Assembly: GCA_011391285.1 (NCBI GenBank) | Contig: JAABQU010000255.1 | Location: 28,538 to 92,537, forward strand | Origin: Thiobacillus sp. | GTDB lineage: Bacteria; Pseudomonadota; Gammaproteobacteria; Burkholderiales; Thiobacillaceae | Direction of reading: 5' to 3' | DNA length: 64,000 nucleotides | Shown here: positions 55,262-61,706 of the stretch, in pieces | How the letters are laid out: each line of letters opens with the position of its first letter | Numbering within the stretch: the first letter of the stretch is position 1 | The notes under the pieces: model-generated | Database searches by the model: none | The model's input: the letters and a program-made list of their open reading frames with translations, nothing else | What the model was told of the DNA's origin: nothing | Made by a program: the position numbers and the translations under genes

Positions 55262-57817
55262 ATGCCCGAAACAGGAAGCCCTTTCCCCCTTTCCGACGCT
55301 GTCGGCAAGGGGGAAGGCGGCAGTGAAGCGCAGCGCCAGGAAGCCTTGCTTAAAACGGGTGCCCTGCAGAGCGCGATTTTCAACAGCGCCAATTTCTCGA
55401 GCATCGCGACTGACGCCAAGGGCGTCATCCAGATCTTCAACGTCGGCGCCGAGCGCATGCTGGGCTACACGGCCGCCGACGTGATGAACAAGATCACGCC
55501 GGCCGACATTTCCGATCCTCAGGAAGTGATCGCGCGCGCCAAGGCGTTGAGCGTCGAACTCGGCACCCAGATCGAGCCAGGCTTCGAGGCCTTGGTGTTC
55601 AAAGCCTCGCGCGGCATCGAAGACATCTATGAGCTGACCTACATCCGCAAGGACGGCAGCCGCTTCCCGGCGGTCGTCTCGGTCACAGCGCTGCGCGATG
55701 CGCAAAACGCCATCATCGGCTACCTGCTGATCGGCACTGACAATACCGCGCGGAAGCAGGTCGAAGCTGAGCGACAGCATTTGCTCGAGATTCAGGCGGA
55801 AACGAACAAACAATTGCAGCAGACCAACCTCACCTTGCAGGTCAGCGAGGAAAGGCTCGCCGTTACGCTCAACTCCATCGGCGATGCAGTGATCGCCACT
55901 GATGCAAGCGCGCGCGTGACACTCCTGAATCCCCTTGCCGAACAGCTCACCGGTTGGACGCAGGCATCAGCCACCGGTCGCCCGGTAGACGAGATTTTTC
56001 ACATCATCAACAAGGAAACCCGCCTGCCCGCCGCCATCCCGGTAATGGACACCTTGGCGCATGGCACGATACAGGGCCTGGCCAACCACACCGTACTGAT
56101 TTCACGCGATGGCAGCGAGTGCGATATCGCCGACAGTTGCGCCCCGATTCGCGACCGCGACGGTCAAGTGATCGGCGCCGTGCTGGTGTTCCGCGATGTC
56201 ACCGGTGAATATGCAGTGCAGCAGGCCTTGCGCGACCAGCAGTTCTATACGCGCTCGCTCATCGAATCCAACATCGACGCGCTGATGACCACCGATCCGT
56301 CCGGCATCATTACCGACGTCAACCAACAGATGGTGGCGCTCACCGGTTGCACTCGCGACGAGTTGATCGGCGCGCCATTCAAGAACTACTTCACCGATCC
56401 GGAGCGGGCCGAGGCGGGGATCAAGCTGGTGTTGAGCGAAAAGAAGGTCACCGACTACGAGCTCACTGCACACGCCCGGGACGGTAAGGAAACGGTGGTG
56501 TCCTACAACGCGGCTACGCTCTACGACCGCGACGGCAAGCTACAGGGCGTGTTCGCCGCTGCGCGCGACATCACCGAACGCAAGCGACTGGATCAGGTGC
56601 TGCAGGACAAGAACACCGAACTGGAGAGCGCCAGGTTCGTGGCTGAAAAAGCCAACCTGGCGAAATCGAATTTCCTTTCCAGCATGAGCCATGAGCTGCG
56701 CACGCCGCTCAATGCCATCCTCGGCTTTGCCCAGTTGCTGGAGGCCGGTTCACCGCCGCCAACGCCCAGCCAGATTGTCAGGCTGCACCAGATCATCAAG
56801 GCAGGCTGGTATCTGCTGGAGCTGATCAACGAAATCCTCGATCTGGCGGTGATCGAGTCCGGCAGGCTGTCGCTGTCGCTGGAACCCTTGTCACTGTCCG
56901 AAGTGCTGCTCGAATGCCAGGCCATGATCGGGCCACAGGCGCAACAACGCGGCATCAACATCATCTTCGACAAAGTGGACCCCACCCTGTTTGCCCATGC
57001 CGACCACACCCGGGTCAAGCAGGCGCTGATCAACCTGCTTTCCAATGCAATCAAATACAACCGCGACCATGGAATGGTCGAGGTGAAGTGCGCCGCGATC
57101 AGCCCGGAACGCGTCCGCATCCGCATCAAGGACAGCGGTGCGGGTTTGCCTCGGGAAAAGCTGGCGCAGCTGTTTCAGCCTTTCAACCGTCTCGGTCAGG
57201 AGACCGGCACCGAGGAAGGGACGGGAATCGGCCTGGTGGTCACCAAGCAACTGGTCGAACTGATGGGCGGCACCATCGGGGTGGAAAGCACCGTCGACGT
57301 GGGCAGCGAATTCTGGATCGAACTGATCCGTGATGTGATGCCACAACTTTCCTCTGAACATACGATGACCGCCGAACTTGCACCACAAGCACAAGGAAAA
57401 ACGGCGCGGCGCACCCTGCTCTATGTGGAAGACAATCCGGCCAACCTGATGCTGGTCGAGCAAATCATCGAGGGCCACCCGCATGTCCGCATGCTGAGCG
57501 CACGGGATGCCGCGCTCGGCATCGCGCTGGCGCGTGCCCATCTCCCGGAGGTGATCCTGATGGACATCAATCTGCCTGGGATCAGCGGCATCCAGGCACT
57601 GAAAATCCTGCGTGAAGACCCGGCCACGGCGCACATCCCGGTGCTGGCCATCAGTGCCAATGCCATGCCACGCGATATCGAGAAAGGCCTGCAGGCAGGA
57701 TTCTTCCGCTATCTCACCAAACCGATCAAGGTCAACGAGTTCATGGATGCGCTGGATAGTGCGCTGGAACTGGCTGGGACCGAACTGGACGGCGCAATCA
57801 ACCCGGCTTCCCTGTGA
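55262..57817 (+). CDS. Hybrid PAS-sensor histidine kinase with receiver domain
   Basis: The 851-residue protein has three PAS domains (about 35-150, 185-310 and 320-440), a HisKA domain with phospho-acceptor H477 in SSMSHELRTPLNA, a HATPase domain and a C-terminal receiver with D768 in LMDINLPG. It lacks clear membrane segments, so it probably senses cytoplasmic signals. I chose the ATG at 55262. Its stop shares one base with the next start (TGATG), linking it to the response regulators. Confidence 0.93.
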   Translation: MPETGSPFPLSDAVGKGEGGSEAQRQEALLKTGALQSAIFNSANFSSIATDAKGVIQIFNVGAERMLGYTAADVMNKITPADISDPQEVIARAKALSVELGTQIEPGFEALVFKASRGIEDIYELTYIRKDGSRFPAVVSVTALRDAQNAIIGYLLIGTDNTARKQVEAERQHLLEIQAETNKQLQQTNLTLQVSEERLAVTLNSIGDAVIATDASARVTLLNPLAEQLTGWTQASATGRPVDEIFHIINKETRLPAAIPVMDTLAHGTIQGLANHTVLISRDGSECDIADSCAPIRDRDGQVIGAVLVFRDVTGEYAVQQALRDQQFYTRSLIESNIDALMTTDPSGIITDVNQQMVALTGCTRDELIGAPFKNYFTDPERAEAGIKLVLSEKKVTDYELTAHARDGKETVVSYNAATLYDRDGKLQGVFAAARDITERKRLDQVLQDKNTELESARFVAEKANLAKSNFLSSMSHELRTPLNAILGFAQLLEAGSPPPTPSQIVRLHQIIKAGWYLLELINEILDLAVIESGRLSLSLEPLSLSEVLLECQAMIGPQAQQRGINIIFDKVDPTLFAHADHTRVKQALINLLSNAIKYNRDHGMVEVKCAAISPERVRIRIKDSGAGLPREKLAQLFQPFNRLGQETGTEEGTGIGLVVTKQLVELMGGTIGVESTVDVGSEFWIELIRDVMPQLSSEHTMTAELAPQAQGKTARRTLLYVEDNPANLMLVEQIIEGHPHVRMLSARDAALGIALARAHLPEVILMDINLPGISGIQALKILREDPATAHIPVLAISANAMPRDIEKGLQAGFFRYLTKPIKVNEFMDALDSALELAGTELDGAINPASL

Positions 57818-58773
57818 TGGTGAATGCCGACGACATTCTGAATGCCAGCATTCTGATCGTGGATGATCAGGAAGCCAATGTGCAGTTGCTGGAACACATG
57901 CTGCGCGATATCGGCTATCGGTGCATTACGTCGACGATGGACCCGCAAGCTGTCTGCGCGCTGCATCGCGACAATCGCTACGACCTGATTCTGCTTGATC
58001 TGCAGATGCCGGGCATGGATGGCTTCCAGGTGATGGAAGGCCTGAAGGAAATCGAGACCGATGCTTACCTTCCCGTACTCGTGATTACGGCTCAGCCGGG
58101 CCACAAGCTGCGGGCGTTGAATGCCGGTGCGAAGGACTTCATCAGCAAACCCTTTGACCTGATGGAAGCCAGGACGCGCATCCACAACATGCTGGAAGTG
58201 CGCTTGCTGTACAGGCAGCTCGAGCAGTACAGCCGTGCACTGGAATCACTGGCGCTGCATGATGCGCTGACCGGTCTGCCGAACAGGCGGCTTTTATTTG
58301 ACCGACTTGCATTGGCCATCGCCCATGCGCACAGGAACAAAAGCACGATGGCGGTGATGGTCCTGGATCTGGACGGGTTCAAGCAGATCAACGATACCCT
58401 GGGGCACGATGCGGGCGACACGCTGTTGAGGATGGTCGCCGACCGCTTGGTTGCCGCAGTGCGTCAAGAGGACACGGTGGCGCGCCTGGGTGGCGATGAA
58501 TTCGTGATCGCGCTGTGGGAGTCAAATCACGCAGACGGGGTGGCCAGGCTGGTGTCAAAAGTGATCCGGGCCGTGTCACAACCCTATCGGATTCACGACC
58601 GCGACGTGAACATAACCGCCAGCGTCGGTGTCGGTATTTATCCCACGCATGGCGAGGAGGCGGAGACGCTGATGAAGAGCGCGGATCTGGCCTTGTATGA
58701 CGCCAAGCGTGCAGGCAAGAACAACTATCGCATCGCAGCGTGCGCCGTCCCGTTGGCGATGGTACGCAGTTGA
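57817..58773 (+). CDS. Response regulator with GGDEF diguanylate cyclase domain
   Basis: The 318-residue protein has a receiver domain with D61 in LILLDLQMPG and a GGDEF domain (GGDEF at 225-229) with an I-site RQED five residues before it. It should make cyclic di-GMP in response to phosphorylation and be inhibited by its product. The kinase encoded just upstream is the likely phosphodonor. The receiver is almost a duplicate of the one in the next gene. Confidence 0.93.
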   Translation: MVNADDILNASILIVDDQEANVQLLEHMLRDIGYRCITSTMDPQAVCALHRDNRYDLILLDLQMPGMDGFQVMEGLKEIETDAYLPVLVITAQPGHKLRALNAGAKDFISKPFDLMEARTRIHNMLEVRLLYRQLEQYSRALESLALHDALTGLPNRRLLFDRLALAIAHAHRNKSTMAVMVLDLDGFKQINDTLGHDAGDTLLRMVADRLVAAVRQEDTVARLGGDEFVIALWESNHADGVARLVSKVIRAVSQPYRIHDRDVNITASVGVGIYPTHGEEAETLMKSADLALYDAKRAGKNNYRIAACAVPLAMVRS

Positions 58774-58812
58774 CGTAACCGGTCCGGCAGGACCGAATAT
58801 CGGTACAAATGA

Positions 58813-59691
58813 ATGAAAGCGAATTTTATGGTGAGCAACGACGATATTCTTAACGCCGGCATTCTGATCGTGGACGATCAGGAAGCCAATGTGCAGTTGC
58901 TGGAGCAATTGCTGCGTGAAGCCGGCTACACCTGCGTGACCTCGACCATGAATCCGCACGAGGTGTTCGCGCTGCATCGCAAAAACCACTACGACCTGAT
59001 CCTGCTCGACCTGCAGATGCCCGGCATGGATGGATTCCAGGTGATGGAAGGCCTCAAGACCAACGATGCTGAAAGCTACCTTCCGGTGCTTGTGATCACC
59101 GCCCAGCCGGGACACAAGCTGCGTGCATTGCAAGCGGGCGCCAAGGATTTCATCAGCAAGCCGTTTGACCTGGTCGAAGCCAGGACACGCATCCACAACA
59201 TGCTGGAAGTGCGATTGCTGTACAAAAAGCTCGAGCAATACAACCAGGCGCTGGAACAAACGGTGCAGGAACGGACGGCCGAATTGCGCGAAAGCGAAGC
59301 CCGTTATCGCAGCCTGACCGAACTGGCCTCCGACTGGTACTGGGAGCAGGACGAGAACATGAATTTCACCAAGGTATCCGGTCCGGTCCTGGAAATGCTC
59401 GGCATCCGGGTCGGTGCCCTGGCAGGCGACGCCGGCGGTGACCCGATTACCGGCTGGGATGAAACTCAGCGCGAGTTGCTGCAGGCCACCATTGCCGCCC
59501 GCCAGCCCTTTCTGGATTTCATCTACAGCCGCGTCAATGCCGATGGCACGAAGCAGCAGTTCAGGGTCAGCGGCGAGCCGATGTTCACCCAGTCCTGCCG
59601 TTTTATCGGTTATCGTGGCATCGGAGTGGAAATCACCCCGGAAAACCTTGACCACAACAGCGCCAGACCCCGCGATGTCGACACGCAATAG
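58813..59691 (+). CDS. Response regulator with PAS domain
   Basis: The 292-residue protein has a receiver domain (D66 in LILLDLQMPG), a short coiled coil (QALEQTVQERTAELRESEAR) and a PAS domain (SDWYWEQDENMN). No output domain is present, so it may signal through protein contacts. Its receiver is nearly identical to that of the preceding gene, from which it is separated by 39 bases containing a GGTCC/GGACC hairpin. Another start at 58828 is possible. The last 17 bases overlap the Crp/Fnr gene. Confidence 0.88.
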   Translation: MKANFMVSNDDILNAGILIVDDQEANVQLLEQLLREAGYTCVTSTMNPHEVFALHRKNHYDLILLDLQMPGMDGFQVMEGLKTNDAESYLPVLVITAQPGHKLRALQAGAKDFISKPFDLVEARTRIHNMLEVRLLYKKLEQYNQALEQTVQERTAELRESEARYRSLTELASDWYWEQDENMNFTKVSGPVLEMLGIRVGALAGDAGGDPITGWDETQRELLQATIAARQPFLDFIYSRVNADGTKQQFRVSGEPMFTQSCRFIGYRGIGVEITPENLDHNSARPRDVDTQ

Positions 59692-60430
59692 TCCCAGCCA
59701 GAACCATCTTCTCGCGGCCCTGCCAGCGGCGGAATTCGAGTCCCTGGAACCGCATCTCGAACTCGTCCAGCTGCACCTCGGTGAAATGCTGTACGAGCCC
59801 GGCAGCCAGCTGAAGTATGCCTATTTCCCGACCACCGCCATCGTGTCGCTTCATTACGTCATGGAATCCGGCGCCTCGTCCGAATCCGCGGGCGTGGGCA
59901 ACGAGGGCGTCGTTGGCGTGTCCTTGTTCATGGGCGGCGACACCACGTCCAGTTCGGCCGTGGTGCAGACCGCGGGTTGCGCTTACCGCCTGGAAAGCCG
60001 CAAGCTGATGCAGGAGTTCAACCGGGGCGGTTTGTTCCAGCGTTTGTTGCTGCGCTACACCCAGGCGCTGATGACCCAGATGTCGCAGACCGCGGCGTGC
60101 AATCGGCACCACTCGGTGGAGCAGCAATTGTGCCGCTGGCTGTTGCTGACGCTGGATCGCTTGCCTTCGAACGAGTTGGTCATGACGCAGGAATTGATCG
60201 CCCACATGCTCGGGGTGCGACGCGAGGGCATCACCGAGGCTGCCGGAAAGTTGCAGCATGCGGGGGTGATCAGTTACCGCCGCGGCCACATCGCGGTACT
60301 CGATCGCGCCGGACTGGAAGCCCGCGTCTGCGAATGCTACGCCGTGGTGAAAACGGAATTGGACCGTCTGCTGTGTGACGTGAAATATCGCCAGGGCGCC
60401 CCCGACTCAAGGTCCGCCACCCCAGGGTGA
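59675..60430 (+). CDS. Crp/Fnr-family transcription regulator
   Basis: The 251-residue protein has an N-terminal cyclic-nucleotide-binding-like domain (VQLHLGEMLYEPGSQLKYAYFP, in part) and a C-terminal winged helix (TQELIAHMLGVRREGITEAAGKL, in part). There is no FNR-type cysteine cluster, so it does not look like an oxygen sensor. It overlaps the response regulator gene by 17 bases, which makes it the likely transcriptional output of this signalling set. Confidence 0.88.
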   Translation: MSTRNSPSQNHLLAALPAAEFESLEPHLELVQLHLGEMLYEPGSQLKYAYFPTTAIVSLHYVMESGASSESAGVGNEGVVGVSLFMGGDTTSSSAVVQTAGCAYRLESRKLMQEFNRGGLFQRLLLRYTQALMTQMSQTAACNRHHSVEQQLCRWLLLTLDRLPSNELVMTQELIAHMLGVRREGITEAAGKLQHAGVISYRRGHIAVLDRAGLEARVCECYAVVKTELDRLLCDVKYRQGAPDSRSATPG

Positions 60431-60504
60431 CTGCCAGCAATGTGTGGGCATGCTGCGCAGCGTTTGACTGCGGCGCTGGCGCGGCACACGTGATCGTTCA
60501 GGTC

Positions 60505-60524
60505 TATGTGCGCCAGCAGACAGA
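60505..60524. promoter_or_regulatory. Shared dyad motif upstream of the small envelope proteins
   Basis: TATGTGCGCCAGCAGACAGA lies about 174 bases before the glycine-zipper lipoprotein gene and matches the element at 55093-55112. The rest of the gap 60431-60697 contains no gene I can support. The regulator encoded just upstream is a candidate binder. Confidence 0.5.
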
Positions 60525-60697
60525 CGGCAACGGCTGCACTCCTTAAGCTTGCATTATCAGAGCCAGCCTGTGTGCGATGTCTGCATCGTGGCAATACGCG
60601 CACCCTGTAAATGGCAGCGCGCTTGGCGAAGAAAAGTGCTTGCCCGGCAGGGTTTGCCGAGGCATCCCTCCCAAGCCAAACCCATCAAAGGAATCCC

Positions 60698-60913
60698 ATG
60701 AAAACGCTACAACAATTCGCGCTTAGTGCCATTGCTACAACCCTGCTGCTCGGCTTGGGCGGATGTGCCGGCATGTCGTCGCAGGACAAGAGCACCGCGA
60801 TCGGTGCAGGTGTCGGTGCCGTCGGCGGTGCGGTCCTGACCGGCGGCAGCGCAATCGGGACCGTGGGCGGTGCCGCCGTCGGCGGCGTCATCGGCCACGA
60901 AGTCGGCGATTGA
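60698..60913 (+). CDS. Glycine-zipper lipoprotein
   Basis: The 71-residue precursor has a lipoprotein signal (lipobox LGGC near residue 22) and a mature part made of glycine-zipper repeats (AIGAGVGAVGGAVLTGG, IGTVGGAAVGGVIGHEVGD). Such proteins are Rick17kDa/SmpA-like outer-membrane lipoproteins often induced by stress. AAAGGA precedes the ATG. It is followed by two other tiny membrane proteins. Confidence 0.85.
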   Translation: MKTLQQFALSAIATTLLLGLGGCAGMSSQDKSTAIGAGVGAVGGAVLTGGSAIGTVGGAAVGGVIGHEVGD

Positions 60914-60995
60914 TGATCGACATGCGATGCGCCGGTCCCACCCGGTCGGCGCATCGCGGGCCCAGCAAAAAACCTACTTCTTGGGAGTCATGAAC

Positions 60996-61142
60996 ATGTT
61001 ACAAACCATTGCAATTATCCTGATCATTCTCTGGTTGCTGGGCTTGGTCTCGTCCTACACCATGGGTGGCTTCATCCACATCCTTCTGGTCGTCGCGGTC
61101 GTGATCATCCTGCTGCGGTTGATACAAGGTCGAGGCCTGTAA
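60996..61142 (+). CDS. Lmo0937-family small membrane protein
   Basis: This 48-residue protein has two membrane helices around SSYTMGGFIH, the mark of the Lmo0937 family. The ATG at 60996 gives the usual MLxTIAIIL start and lies 8 bases after GGAG; an ATG at 60990 would be too close. The function is unknown but the family often lies with stress or biofilm genes. Confidence 0.85.
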   Translation: MLQTIAIILIILWLLGLVSSYTMGGFIHILLVVAVVIILLRLIQGRGL

Positions 61143-61151
61143 AACAGGCCT
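61133..61151. repeat. Small hairpin across the Lmo0937-like stop codon
   Basis: AGGCCTGT (61133-61140) and ACAGGCCT (61144-61151) form an 8-base stem around AAA, overlapping the TAA stop. There is no T-run, so termination is uncertain. Confidence 0.5.
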
Positions 61152-61268
61152 GGAACCTTCTATGCTGGTTGGTGTGGGTGATCAATTCGATTGTTCATGA
61201 TTGCGGTTTACGCGGCTTGTTGGTTACTTATGGCGTGAGTCAAGAAAACCCCTATTGGAGAAAAAGAA

Positions 61269-61484
61269 ATGGATGCAATGAAAATGCTGGGCGTCGTTTT
61301 GATCGTGGCGGGTGGTCTGGGCTTGCTATATGGCGGATTCACCTACACGCAGGACACGCATGAAGCCAAGCTGGGCCCGATCGAACTTTCGATCAAGGAC
61401 AAGAAGACCGTCAACATCCCCATCTGGGCCGGTGTGGGCGCAATCGCGGCAGGTGCATTCCTGCTGATTGCGGGCAAAAAGTAG
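61269..61484 (+). CDS. Small two-helix membrane protein
   Basis: The 71-residue protein has two membrane helices (MLGVVLIVAGGLGLLYGGF and IWAGVGAIAAGAFLLIAGKK) with a soluble loop KLGPIELSIKDKKTVNIP between them. It resembles DUF3185-like small membrane proteins but I do not assign it firmly. GGAG lies 8 bases before the ATG. The 126-base gap before it holds no gene I can support. Confidence 0.75.
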   Translation: MDAMKMLGVVLIVAGGLGLLYGGFTYTQDTHEAKLGPIELSIKDKKTVNIPIWAGVGAIAAGAFLLIAGKK

Positions 61485-61499
61485 CGGTAGGCCCACACG

Positions 61500-61526
61500 C
61501 CGGCAGCCACCTGTCGTGGCTGCCGG
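61500..61526. repeat. Strong hairpin before the glucan synthase gene
   Basis: CCGGCAGCCAC (61500-61510) and GTGGCTGCCGG (61516-61526) form a perfect 11-base stem with a 5-base loop. No T-run follows. It may stop or attenuate transcription into the glucan synthase gene. The remaining bases to 61706 hold nothing I can name. Confidence 0.6.
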
Positions 61527-61706
61527 TCGTGACACGTTCGCTGCCCAAAGGGAGGCTGCTGAAAGCCCCTGCCCCTGCCCCTGCCAGATCAGCGTAAGCA
61601 AGTCGCGTTCGTATCAACCGCTCAAACGTGCCCGGTGTCAATGCCGGGCACAACTCATTAGGCCAGTGCCGCGCTGACCATCCTGAACTCAAGCAAGGAG
61701 CAGGTC

